This document shows, piece after piece, positions 43,291 through 51,347 of a stretch of DNA of 64,000 nucleotides. The translations under genes were made by a program, and so were the position numbers. Numbering within the stretch: the first letter of the stretch is position 1; each line of letters starts with the position of its first letter. The notes beneath the pieces were generated by a model. The model was not told where the DNA came from. It saw only the letters and a list, made by a program, of their open reading frames with translations, and searched no databases. Source of the DNA: Metabacillus sp. FJAT-52054 (GTDB lineage Bacteria; Bacillota; Bacilli; Bacillales; Bacillaceae); assembly GCF_037201815.1 (NCBI RefSeq), contig NZ_CP147407.1, positions 3,914,723 to 3,978,722 on the forward strand, written 5' to 3'.

Positions 43291-44157
43291 CTACTTTTTA
43301 ATAATCGGCACCCATACCTCTGACCTGTAGTCAGCGGCAAAGGGATTTCCATCCTTAGGGTAAACTTCCATTTCAGGACCCGCTGCATGCTCGTATCCAG
43401 TGGAGGGGAACCATTCCGTGTAAATTCTCGACCAAACCTCCTGAATCGCCCCCGGCATCGGTCCGATCGATTCAAACACTGCCCATGTGAGAGAAGGAAT
43501 CGTACGGACCTCTAGATCCTCTGCTTCAGCATGCGACGGATTCTCCGCTCCAATCATGTATCTCATTTCTTCTTTTTCCTGGTCAAAATCCAAGCAAATA
43601 CCGAGAAAGCCCATAGGCCCGGTTAAAGGAGCCAGTCTCTCACTCAGCCCGTTGATTTGATTGGATTCTTCCCAAAACTGGCTGATAGCCCCATGCTGCT
43701 CTCCATTTACCATTGATGCCTTGATTGATTTTCCAACCACTTTAAAGCTTTCCTTGTCTACAATATGATAGTTCATTTCTTTTTCTCCCTTCAGCTGAAT
43801 TTGAAACGAAAGCCGGGGATAGGCTTTAAGGATGCGGCCGGTCTGTCTAGCTTCAGTGGGACTCATTCCATGTGCTTTCCGGAACGCTTTTGAGAACGAT
43901 TCTGGCGTTTCGTAGCCATATTTCAAGGCAATATTTATGACCTTCGCTTGAGAATGGGTAAGCTCCTGTGCAGCCAAAGTCAATCTTCGCTTTCTTACGT
44001 ATTCACCCGGGGTAACCCCTGTGACCATTTGAAACATCCGGTGAAAATGAAATTTGGACATGCAGGCAGCCGCCGCTGCTTCTTCCATACTGATAACGGA
44101 ATCCAATCTCTTTTCCAGATAATCGATACTGTCGTTCATTCGGCTCAATGCTTCCAT
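43291..44157 (-). CDS. AraC-GyrI type transcriptional regulator
   Basis: A 288-residue regulator: an N-terminal AraC DNA-binding domain (about 1-110; CMSKFHFHRMFQMVTGVTPGEYVRKRR) and a C-terminal GyrI-like small-molecule domain (about 125-285; FKVVGKSIKA, MGFLGICLDFD, VWSRIYTEWFPSTGYEHAAGPEMEVY). Members such as BltR/Rob-type proteins sense drugs or lipophilic compounds. GGAGGTACGGGG precedes the ATG. No obvious target lies next to it. Confidence 0.87.
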   Translation of the reverse strand: MEALSRMNDSIDYLEKRLDSVISMEEAAAAACMSKFHFHRMFQMVTGVTPGEYVRKRRLTLAAQELTHSQAKVINIALKYGYETPESFSKAFRKAHGMSPTEARQTGRILKAYPRLSFQIQLKGEKEMNYHIVDKESFKVVGKSIKASMVNGEQHGAISQFWEESNQINGLSERLAPLTGPMGFLGICLDFDQEKEEMRYMIGAENPSHAEAEDLEVRTIPSLTWAVFESIGPMPGAIQEVWSRIYTEWFPSTGYEHAAGPEMEVYPKDGNPFAADYRSEVWVPIIKK

Positions 44158-44300
44158 CCCCGTACCTCCTTCTCTCTATTGATTTTATCAGCCGGGAATT
44201 GTTCCTGCCTGTCATTTCTTGCTCTTAAGTAACCCGTTCAGCTTCTTATACATCCGTTCTTTAAGAAAGAGACCCTTCTGAAATGAAAAATGACAAACGC

Positions 44301-44326
44301 AAAAAAGACCAGCCTTTTGCTGATCT
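44301..44326 (-). terminator. Terminator of the GntR gene
   Basis: On the minus strand AGATCAGC pairs with GCTGGTCT, followed by T6. The stop codon at 44325 touches the stem. Confidence 0.78.
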
Positions 44327-45023
44327 ATTTTTCTGCAGATAATATTTTTGATAATGGCTTAAACCCTTCATCCTCCAGGCGCAGGTCATTTATGCTTCTC
44401 TTCATATGCTGATCAATCAGAATGTGAAGGTCTTCTGCATTCTTTTCTTCCATAGCCTGGACCATTTTTTCATGTTCGGCAGCCCGCGCATTGTGTTCCG
44501 TCTCAACCTGATAAAACACATCAAGTAAAAATAAGTACACGTTGTTTTGATTCAACAGCTGTTCCATGTAGCGTATAAGAAACTTATTTCCGCTTTTTCT
44601 TGCCAAATACAAATGAAACTCTTTGTTCAAATGAACATATCCGTTCAAATCCTTGCTTTTATAGGTCTCCTGCTCTCTTTCAAGCAGATTTTTCAATTTT
44701 TCAATATCGGCAGCTTCCAGTTTGTCGAGTCCGTACTTCACAGCCATATGCTCAAATTCTCTTCTCATATCAAAAAAAGACAGAATCTCATCTTTAGATG
44801 GATGGACAACATAGGATCCTTTATTGGGGATGATTTCGATTAACCCTTCTGCCTCCAGCTTTTGGAATGCCTGTCTGATTGGCGTTCTGCTTACTTTCAA
44901 AGTTTCCGAAATCGTCTGTTCCACAAGCTGGGTTCCGGGGGCAATTTTTCTGGCCAATAGCGCTTCTTTGAGATTGCTGTACACCCGCTGCTCTGTTGTT
45001 TGTTTTTCTTTCAAATCCCTCAC
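44325..45023 (-). CDS. GntR family regulator (FadR/FCD subfamily)
   Basis: A 232-residue protein with an N-terminal winged helix (ALLARKIAPGTQLVEQTISETLKVSRTPIRQAFQKLEAEGLIEI) and a C-terminal FCD helical ligand domain (about 85-215). FCD regulators usually sense small carboxylates. The start is either GTG at 45023 or TTG three codons on; no site is decisive. It lies 87 bases after the YitT gene on the same strand and may be cotranscribed with it. Confidence 0.85.
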   Translation of the reverse strand: MRDLKEKQTTEQRVYSNLKEALLARKIAPGTQLVEQTISETLKVSRTPIRQAFQKLEAEGLIEIIPNKGSYVVHPSKDEILSFFDMRREFEHMAVKYGLDKLEAADIEKLKNLLEREQETYKSKDLNGYVHLNKEFHLYLARKSGNKFLIRYMEQLLNQNNVYLFLLDVFYQVETEHNARAAEHEKMVQAMEEKNAEDLHILIDQHMKRSINDLRLEDEGFKPLSKILSAEK

Positions 45024-45110
45024 CCTTCAGCCTTAATTACCGCACATAGAATAATTTTCCTTCTTTCATCATAAACGAAAAACCGATGGGGCAAAAGAGG
45101 TCCTGGCATA

Positions 45111-45956
45111 TTAAGCAAACGATTTGAAATTCCGGCCCATGATTTCATTCATGTTGTGGATGGTCACGAAAGCATCCTCATCAACTGATTGAATATACAC
45201 TTTCAAACGATGGAACTCTCTTCTGGCCAGGATCGTCGTGATGACTTCCTTTTCATCGTTTGAGAAAGCCCCTTTTGCTGTATGCACAGTCGCTCCTTTG
45301 TTCAGGTTCAGGAGAATAAACTGCTTAATTTTTTCACTTTCCGCACTGATAATCACCACTTCTTTATTTTCGTTCATCATCTGCATGGCATAGTCGATTA
45401 AAAAGCCTTTTATTAAAAGGCCCAGCAAGGCATACATCCCGGTTTGAATGCCAAAAACGGCCGCAGATGAGGCAACAATCGAAATATCTGCAAGCAGAAC
45501 GGCCCTGCCCATCTCCATATGAGTAAATTTATTAATGATCCTGGCAACAATGTCTGTTCCCCCGGTGGATGCGTTTTGGCTGAAAACAAGAGCGCTTCCG
45601 AATGAACCGATAATCATGCCTATAATCAGCTCGATCAAAGCATCATCGCTCATCGGCTTGTCCATCGGGAAAAATATACTGAAACCCCAAACGAGCAGGC
45701 TCAGGGTAATACTTGAATAAAGGGATACGGCTCCGAATGCAGACCCAATAATGAGAAATCCGATCACAAACAGAATGCCATCCAGCATCAGCATTATTTG
45801 GCCTACAGGAAGCGGCAGGAAGTGCTGAATGACAATCGATAAACCGCCTGTCCCTCCAGCAGCAATATTATTGGCAGACAAAAAGAAATGAATATTAATG
45901 GCTACAAAGATCAATCCGATATTTATTTTCAAAAATGATAAGATTTTTGGACTCAT
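45111..45956 (-). CDS. YitT family membrane protein (DUF161/DUF2179), second copy
   Basis: A 281-residue YitT protein: five or six helices (including NNIAAGGTGGLSIVIQHFL and SQNASTGGTDIVARIINKF) and a C-terminal DUF2179 domain (NKGATVHTAKGAF; AFVTIHNMNEIMG). AAAGGAGG precedes the ATG. It has its own strong promoter with a palindromic operator at the transcription start. A GntR gene follows. Confidence 0.88.
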   Translation of the reverse strand: MSPKILSFLKINIGLIFVAINIHFFLSANNIAAGGTGGLSIVIQHFLPLPVGQIMLMLDGILFVIGFLIIGSAFGAVSLYSSITLSLLVWGFSIFFPMDKPMSDDALIELIIGMIIGSFGSALVFSQNASTGGTDIVARIINKFTHMEMGRAVLLADISIVASSAAVFGIQTGMYALLGLLIKGFLIDYAMQMMNENKEVVIISAESEKIKQFILLNLNKGATVHTAKGAFSNDEKEVITTILARREFHRLKVYIQSVDEDAFVTIHNMNEIMGRNFKSFA

Positions 45957-45992
45957 TCGGAGACCTCCTTTTCAGGATTATTGTCGTTCGAA

Positions 45993-46005
45993 ATTGTTCA
46001 ACAAT
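45993..46005. promoter_or_regulatory. Perfect 13-bp palindrome at the YitT transcription start
   Basis: ATTGTTCAACAAT (ATTGTT/AACAAT around one base) lies 4 bases past the -10 box. It is of the size and style of GntR-family operators, and a GntR gene is the next gene downstream. Confidence 0.6.
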
Positions 46006-46009
46006 CCAG

Positions 46010-46038
46010 ATTATATCGGCCTGAAACCAGGATGTAAA
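46010..46038 (-). promoter_or_regulatory. Promoter of the second YitT gene
   Basis: On the minus strand TTTACA (46033-46038), 17 bases, TATAAT (46010-46015). The rest of the gap (46039-46313) shows no gene or clear motif. Confidence 0.8.
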
Positions 46039-46313
46039 TGATAATTTCCCGGTTAAGCCCTTACATTGGGAAATTTATTTTTTGAAAAAGAAAAAAGGAA
46101 CCGTTAACCCCCCTGACGAATGGTATTAGTAGAAAATGGAAGCTATGTTCTGTTGAAAATAAATGCAGCATGCAATGCAATGAGTATATGTAGCCATAAT
46201 CAAAGTTCAGGTTGATTTATCCCAGAATTCCAGCTGGTATTTAAATAAGTGAAGAACAGACCTTATGGATTGCCGGCTGCGCTAACATAACAGGCCAATA
46301 TGGGGGGATTAAA

Positions 46314-46490
46314 TTGCCGGATGACATCAATCAAGAAGTTTTAAGGGGATTAAAGAGTATGAATGAGAGGATTGAGAAGCTGGAAAGTGGAAAAGGATTA
46401 TCCGCTCCTATGAAAATACTCGCTCTCATTCTCGGTTTTATGATCATTGGCCCGCTGGCTGTATCTTTGATTGGACTTTTATTCAATTAA
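46314..46490 (+). CDS. Small single-pass membrane protein
   Basis: 58 residues from a TTG start behind GGGGGGA: a hydrophilic N terminus with coiled-coil spacing (VLRGLKSMNERIEKLESGKG), then one strong membrane helix (ILALILGFMIIGPLAVSLIG) to the C terminus. The ribosome-binding site and the terminator overlapping the stop argue for a real gene. Family unknown; the layout suggests a membrane-tethered coiled-coil peptide. Confidence 0.65.
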   Translation: MPDDINQEVLRGLKSMNERIEKLESGKGLSAPMKILALILGFMIIGPLAVSLIGLLFN

Positions 46491-46516
46491 AAAAGCCGCC
46501 CATCACAGGCAGCTTC
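46488..46516. terminator. Bidirectional terminator between the small membrane gene and the TetR gene
   Basis: AAGCCGCC (46493-46500) pairs with GGCAGCTT (46508-46515) with one G-U; A run at 46488-46494 gives T-rich RNA on the minus strand. Confidence 0.75.
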
Positions 46517-47176
46517 TTACGCTTGCATCTTTTTCAAAATGTACCCGATCAATTCCTCCATCGGACCATCATCCATTGTCTGAAGGATTTCCGGCTTAAC
46601 GAGCTGGATTTTTTTCATTTCGTAATAATCATACAAGGCTTTCTTAACCGATAATCCTTCTTCCATAAGGAAGGCTGGATCGAGCAGGCGTTTAAAGGCC
46701 GTTTCATCCTGCATAATGAGAAGCGCAGGATTGATGGAATGGAAAACGCCTTCCTTTATTCCCTCCTCGTAAAATTTCTTTATGTGCCCCTGTCTCCGTT
46801 TTCTTCCAGCTGTAATCTCCTCATAAATATCCGGACAGCTTTGTCTTAAATCCCTCATGAAGATTCCGGAAGTATAAATAGCAGAAAGTGCTCCCTGCTG
46901 AAATACTTTCTGAAACCGGTATGTGTAGCTGAACTCTATATTTAGAAGGGTTTCATCCACCTCTTGCATATAATCGGTGAACACTTCCCCTACCTTTTGA
47001 ATAATTTCTTCCTTTGATGAGAAATAATTGTACAAAGTGGCTTTGCTGACATTCATGAGCTGAGCCATATCCTGGATGGTCATCTTGCTGAAGCCTTGTG
47101 TCCGCATCACGTTCATCAGCTTCTTTGCATAAGACGTTCTCATTACATCGCGCTGTTCGTCATCTATTTTTCGCAT
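46517..47176 (-). CDS. TetR family regulator, divergent from an aldehyde dehydrogenase
   Basis: A 219-residue TetR protein with the DNA-binding helices TIQDMAQLMNVSKATLYNYFSSKEEII (about 35-60) and a helical sensor domain. It diverges from the aldehyde dehydrogenase gene at 47340, with a 13-bp direct repeat in the shared region, so it probably represses that gene. GTGGAAG precedes the ATG at 47176. Confidence 0.85.
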   Translation of the reverse strand: MRKIDDEQRDVMRTSYAKKLMNVMRTQGFSKMTIQDMAQLMNVSKATLYNYFSSKEEIIQKVGEVFTDYMQEVDETLLNIEFSYTYRFQKVFQQGALSAIYTSGIFMRDLRQSCPDIYEEITAGRKRRQGHIKKFYEEGIKEGVFHSINPALLIMQDETAFKRLLDPAFLMEEGLSVKKALYDYYEMKKIQLVKPEILQTMDDGPMEELIGYILKKMQA

Positions 47177-47217
47177 TCTTCCACACGCCTTTCTGTAAAA
47201 GTGAGCTGTTCCTATTA

Positions 47218-47298
47218 CAACATTTTAGACCATATAAGTCTAGTTAGTTTACAATGTTTCCTCATCAATGGTAGAGTGAGGGCATCAACATTTTAGAC
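47218..47298. promoter_or_regulatory. Paired 13-bp direct repeat in the TetR/aldehyde dehydrogenase intergenic region
   Basis: CAACATTTTAGAC occurs at 47218-47230 and again at 47286-47298 (68 bases apart); each runs into TAGTTT- or TAAGTCTAG-type sequence, and the first forms TAGAC-N7-GTCTA. They flank both transcription starts and are the best candidates for the local TetR operator. Confidence 0.5.
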
Positions 47299-47339
47299 TA
47301 GTTTCAAAAAAATAGTACAAAATAAAGGAGCGGTTTTAG

Positions 47340-48803
47340 ATGAATACAGATTTCAGCAAAATTTATATCAATGGAGCATGGAAATCAGGTTCCGGCGACC
47401 GGTCGATTAAAAATATAAATCCTTTCAATCAAGAGGACATTTTAGAGATTAAGCCAGCTTTAAAACAGGATTTGGACGATGCGTATAAAGCGGCAGAGCT
47501 GGCTCAAGTAAAATGGGCTAAAGAATTGCCGCAAGTGAAACGGGCTTTGCTTGAAAAGGCTGTCCAAATTATGGATGAACAAAAGGAGATCTTCACAGAT
47601 TGGCTTGTTAAAGAATCAGGCAGCACTGTTTTTAAAGCAGAAGCAGAATACCGTGCAGCCATGAACGTACTGAAGGAAGCCGCGACCTTCCCTTACAGAA
47701 TGGAAGGCAAAATTCTCCCTTCACAAACGCCTGGCAAGGAGAATCGGGTGTACCGCGAACCGCTTGGTGTAGTCGGAGTGATCAGCCCTTGGAATTTCCC
47801 GCTTCACTTAGCGATGAGATCCATCGCTTCTGCCATTGCTACTGGCAATAGTGTAGTCATTAAACCGGCTACTGAAACTCCCGTTACAGGAGGGCTTATA
47901 TTCGCAAGTCTCTTCGAAGCGGCAGGTGCGCCTAAAGGATTGGTTAACACGGTTGTAGGACGCGGTTCAGAAATCGGGGATGATATGGTGACACATAAAA
48001 CACCCCGCCTCATTTCATTTACCGGTTCCACAGAAGTAGGGCGCCGGATCGGCAAGCTTGCTGGCGGCGAATTGAAAAAAACTGCTCTTGAGCTTGGCGG
48101 AAACAATGTATTTATCGTGCTTGAAGATGCGGACATTGAGCAGGCAGCAGAGTCGGCTGTCTTTGGAAAATTTTATCACCAAGGGCAGATTTGCATGGCC
48201 ATCAACCGTATTTTTGTTCACAGCAGCATTTATGATCAATTTGCTGAGCGTTTCATTGAAAAAGCAAAAGAATTGAAATATGGAAACCCTGCTGAAGCCG
48301 ATACAAAAGTTGGTCCGCTGATTAACCGCGGCCAGGTTGACCGCATTTTAGAAGATGTAAACGAGAGCGTGAAACAAGGTGCAGAGTTGCGTCTGGGCGG
48401 TAAAGCGGACGGAAATGTTCTTGAACCTACCGTTTTGACAGGCGTTACAAATGATATGCCGATTGCCGTGAACGAAATTTTCGGACCGGCAGCCGCTTTA
48501 ATTTCCTTTGATTCAGAAGAGGAAGTAATTGAAATGGCAAATGCAATGCCATACGGATTAAGCGGTGCTGTGCACTCTTCTTCCATTGAGCATGCAACAC
48601 TTGTTGCCCATGAAATTCACACTGGCATGATTCACGTCAATGACCAGCCAGTAAATGAAGAACCGCACATGCCATTCGGAGGAGAGAAGGATTCCGGGAT
48701 TGGCCGATTCAATGGCGAATGGGCTTTAGAAGAATTCACAACGGTTAAATGGGTATCCGTGCAGCATAACCGCAGAAACTATGGTCCATTCTTTAAATCA
48801 TAA
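47340..48803 (+). CDS. Aldehyde dehydrogenase, YfmT (vanillin/benzaldehyde)-like
   Basis: A 487-residue NAD(P)-dependent aldehyde dehydrogenase. GVISPWNFPLHL, FTGSTEVGRRIG, the catalytic Glu in LELGGNN and the nucleophilic Cys in GQICMA (about residue 285) are present. The sequence style (NVLKEAATFPYRMEGKILPS) is that of the vanillin/benzaldehyde group such as B. subtilis YfmT; aromatic aldehydes are likely substrates, not proven. AAGGAGCGG precedes the ATG. A divergent TetR gene probably controls it. Confidence 0.9.
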   Translation: MNTDFSKIYINGAWKSGSGDRSIKNINPFNQEDILEIKPALKQDLDDAYKAAELAQVKWAKELPQVKRALLEKAVQIMDEQKEIFTDWLVKESGSTVFKAEAEYRAAMNVLKEAATFPYRMEGKILPSQTPGKENRVYREPLGVVGVISPWNFPLHLAMRSIASAIATGNSVVIKPATETPVTGGLIFASLFEAAGAPKGLVNTVVGRGSEIGDDMVTHKTPRLISFTGSTEVGRRIGKLAGGELKKTALELGGNNVFIVLEDADIEQAAESAVFGKFYHQGQICMAINRIFVHSSIYDQFAERFIEKAKELKYGNPAEADTKVGPLINRGQVDRILEDVNESVKQGAELRLGGKADGNVLEPTVLTGVTNDMPIAVNEIFGPAAALISFDSEEEVIEMANAMPYGLSGAVHSSSIEHATLVAHEIHTGMIHVNDQPVNEEPHMPFGGEKDSGIGRFNGEWALEEFTTVKWVSVQHNRRNYGPFFKS

Positions 48804-48818
48804 TAGAAATGAACCGGG

Positions 48819-48847
48819 TACCGGCTCCTTAGTGGAGCCGGTATTTT
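48819..48847 (+). terminator. Terminator of the first aldehyde dehydrogenase gene
   Basis: TACCGGCTCC (48819-48828) and GGAGCCGGTA (48834-48843), followed by TTTTC. Confidence 0.85.
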
Positions 48848-48901
48848 CTATAAGTCTAATAATTGACAATTTTACAAATACATGTTTCTCTAAAGTTAGG
48901 T

Positions 48902-48915
48902 TGTAAGCGATTACA
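48902..48915. promoter_or_regulatory. Perfect cre box before the second aldehyde dehydrogenase
   Basis: TGTAAGCGATTACA fits every position of TGWNANCGNTNWCA and is nearly a perfect palindrome. A TTGACA -35 lies at 48863-48868, but the -10 is poor. The site is 38 bases before the ATG, so CcpA would repress in the presence of glucose. Confidence 0.8.
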
Positions 48916-48952
48916 GTCCGTTAAACTACATATACGGGAGGAGAAATGAAGC

Positions 48953-50470
48953 ATGTACAAATTTCCAAATTCGGAAGGATCCATTATTCAGTTCAAAGAC
49001 CGTTATGACAACTTTATCGGAGGAAAATGGACACCTCCTGTAAAGGGAGAGTATTTTGAAAATATTACGCCTGTAACCGGCAAGGTTTTTTGTCAGGTGG
49101 CCCGTTCGACTGAAGAGGATATTGAGCTTGCTCTCGATGCTGCGCACAAAGCCAAGGATTCATGGGGCAGAACGTCTGTAACGGAGCGCTCTCTCATTCT
49201 TAACCGGATCGCAGACCGAATGGAAGAAAATCTTGAAAAGCTTGCCCTTGCCGAAACGTGGGAAAACGGGAAAGCGGTTAGAGAAACACTGAACGCAGAC
49301 ATTCCGTTAGCCGTTGATCACTTCCGTTATTTCGCTTCCGTCATCCGCGCCCAGGAAGGCAGCATCGGCCAGATCGATCAGGATACGGTTGCCTATCATT
49401 TTTACGAGCCGCTCGGCGTGGTCGGACAAATTATCCCCTGGAACTTCCCTATTCTGATGGCCACTTGGAAAATCGCTCCTGCACTTGCTGCCGGAAACAC
49501 CATTGTCTTAAAACCTGCAGAACAAACTCCTGCCTCCCTTATGTTTATGCTGGACCTGATCGGCGATCTTCTGCCTGATGGAGTATTGAACGTTGTGAAT
49601 GGCTATGGACTGGAAGCCGGAAAACCCCTTGCGTCTAACCCGAGAATCAGCAAAATTGCCTTTACCGGCGAAACTACTACAGGCCGCTTAATCATGCAGT
49701 ACGCATCCCAAAATATTATACCTGTTACACTCGAACTTGGAGGAAAGTCTCCAAACATCTTCTTTGAAGACGTCATGAGGGAAGATGATGCTTTTCTCGA
49801 TAAAGCCGTAGAGGGCTTCGTCATGTTTGCCCTGAATCAGGGCGAAGTGTGTACTTGCCCTTCCCGTGCTCTCGTACAGGAGTCCATCTATGATAAATTC
49901 ATCGAACGCGCTATTGAGCGGGTAAAAGCGATTAAAACGGGCAACCCTCTCGATCCAAGCGTTATGATGGGAGCCCAGGCCTCCTCAGAGCAAATGGAAA
50001 AAATCCTTTCTTATTTGGAAATCGGGAAGTCGGAGGGAGCCAAGTGCCTGGTCGGGGGCGAACGGAATCAGCTGGATGGCGACCTTTCTGAGGGGTACTA
50101 TATTCAGCCGACAATTTTTGAAGGAAATAATAAAATGAGAATTTTTCAGGAAGAGATCTTCGGACCGGTCCTATCCGTCACGACGTTTAAGGACGCAGAT
50201 GATGCCCTGTCCATGGCGAATGACACATTATATGGCCTTGGGGCTGGTGTCTGGACCCGCGATATGAACACTGCCTTCCATTTTGGCCGTTCCATTGAAG
50301 CCGGCCGCGTTTGGACAAACTGCTACCATCAGTATCCGGCACATGCTGCCTTCGGAGGGTACAAGATGTCCGGAATCGGACGGGAAAATCACAAAATGAT
50401 GCTCAGCCACTACCAGCAGGTTAAAAATCTGCTCGTCAGCTACAGCACAAACAAACTTGGTTTCTTTTAA
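48953..50470 (+). CDS. Aldehyde dehydrogenase, acetaldehyde (AcoD/ExaC)-like
   Basis: A 505-residue aldehyde dehydrogenase with the [34 protein letters not shown] and [14 protein letters not shown] blocks and the nucleophile Cys in [14 protein letters not shown]. It belongs to the AcoD/ExaC/AldA acetaldehyde group (500-506 residues), whose members commonly have a DUF779 gene next to them, as here. GGGAGGAG precedes the ATG. The perfect cre upstream implies catabolite repression, consistent with growth on alcohols or acetoin. Confidence 0.92.
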   Translation: MYKFPNSEGSIIQFKDRYDNFIGGKWTPPVKGEYFENITPVTGKVFCQVARSTEEDIELALDAAHKAKDSWGRTSVTERSLILNRIADRMEENLEKLALAETWENGKAVRETLNADIPLAVDHFRYFASVIRAQEGSIGQIDQDTVAYHFYEPLGVVGQIIPWNFPILMATWKIAPALAAGNTIVLKPAEQTPASLMFMLDLIGDLLPDGVLNVVNGYGLEAGKPLASNPRISKIAFTGETTTGRLIMQYASQNIIPVTLELGGKSPNIFFEDVMREDDAFLDKAVEGFVMFALNQGEVCTCPSRALVQESIYDKFIERAIERVKAIKTGNPLDPSVMMGAQASSEQMEKILSYLEIGKSEGAKCLVGGERNQLDGDLSEGYYIQPTIFEGNNKMRIFQEEIFGPVLSVTTFKDADDALSMANDTLYGLGAGVWTRDMNTAFHFGRSIEAGRVWTNCYHQYPAHAAFGGYKMSGIGRENHKMMLSHYQQVKNLLVSYSTNKLGFF

Positions 50471-50490
50471 AAACGGAGGTGTATAACAAA

Positions 50491-50868
50491 ATGGCCGACC
50501 GCGTTACTGCGACTGAAACGGCGATCGCATTAATCGAAAAGCTGAAAGAGAAGCACGGTCCCATCATGTTCCACCAGTCAGGCGGCTGCTGTGACGGCAG
50601 TTCGCCGATGTGCTACCCCGAGGGGGATCTTCTCATCGGCATCCAGGACATTCTGCTTGGAGAAATTGGGGGCAGCCCCTTCTATATTCATAAAAAACAA
50701 TACGACTACTGGAAGCATACTCAAGTCATCATTGACGTGGTCGATGGCAGAGGCGGCATGTTCTCGCTTGAAGGGGTGGAAGGAGTTCGATTCCTGAGCC
50801 GATCCCGCCCGTTTACAGCGGAGGAGATTCGGGAGCTGAATGCGGAAGAGGAAGCTGGGCGGCGGTAA
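50491..50868 (+). CDS. DUF779 family protein
   Basis: A 125-residue protein with the family's conserved cysteine motif GGCCDGSSPMC near residue 34, then LGEIGGSPFYIHKKQYDYW. DUF779 genes occur beside acetaldehyde dehydrogenase genes and are of unknown function; the Cys-rich loop suggests metal binding or thiol chemistry. The ATG at 50491 is preceded by GGAGGTG; it follows the dehydrogenase stop by 20 bases. Confidence 0.87.
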   Translation: MADRVTATETAIALIEKLKEKHGPIMFHQSGGCCDGSSPMCYPEGDLLIGIQDILLGEIGGSPFYIHKKQYDYWKHTQVIIDVVDGRGGMFSLEGVEGVRFLSRSRPFTAEEIRELNAEEEAGRR

Positions 50869-50925
50869 GTGCATATACGGTTCGCCCGTTCGCTTCGGGT
50901 GGGGGTCGAATTCAGTCGAAAAATC

Positions 50926-51250
50926 GATATATTGTTATTTTCGTTGATATATTCGTATTTTCGTCGATATAATTCTATTTTCGTCGATAAACTCATTTTT
51001 CCGTCGATATTTTCGATTTTTCGTTGATATATCCAATCAATAGCCGATATATCTTATTTCGGTCGATATACTCAATTAATAGCCGATAAATCCTTATTTC
51101 GGTCGATATAATCAATTAATAGCCGATAAATCCTTATTTCGGTCGATATAATCAATTAATAGCCGATATATTGTTATTTCGGTCGATATATCCAATTAAT
51201 AGCCGATAAATCCTTATTTCGATCGATATATCCCAATTAGCCGGCGATTT
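50926..51250. repeat. 20-bp periodic GATA array 3
   Basis: GATA cores (TATC on the minus strand) start at 50926, 50946, 50966, 50986, 51006, 51026, 51046, 51065, 51085, 51105, 51125, 51145, 51165, 51185, 51205 and 51225, with a GATT at 51246: a 20-base period with one 19. From 51046 the units alternate (AGCCGATA then GGTCGATA), a 40-bp higher-order unit. Minus-strand units TATCGGCTATT and TATCGACCGAAAT also occur in array 1. The array occupies the gap between convergent genes; nothing else was seen in 50869-51307. Confidence 0.92.
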
Positions 51251-51307
51251 AATCTCTGTGCCAACAGAACCAACCTGATGTCTGCCACACAAAACCGCTA
51301 AACCGCC

Positions 51308-51345
51308 AAAAAACCCAGCTCCTCACCACCAGGAGCTGGGTTTTT
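51308..51345. terminator. Bidirectional terminator after the YvbH-like gene
   Basis: AAAAACCCAGCTCCT (51308-51322) pairs perfectly with AGGAGCTGGGTTTTT (51331-51345). Confidence 0.92.
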
Positions 51346-51347
51346 CA

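Noticed and set aside
13547-51250. CRISPR arrays
   Set aside because: Units are 20 bp with a conserved 4-8 bp core and related spacers, not a constant repeat with unique spacers; no cas genes are present.
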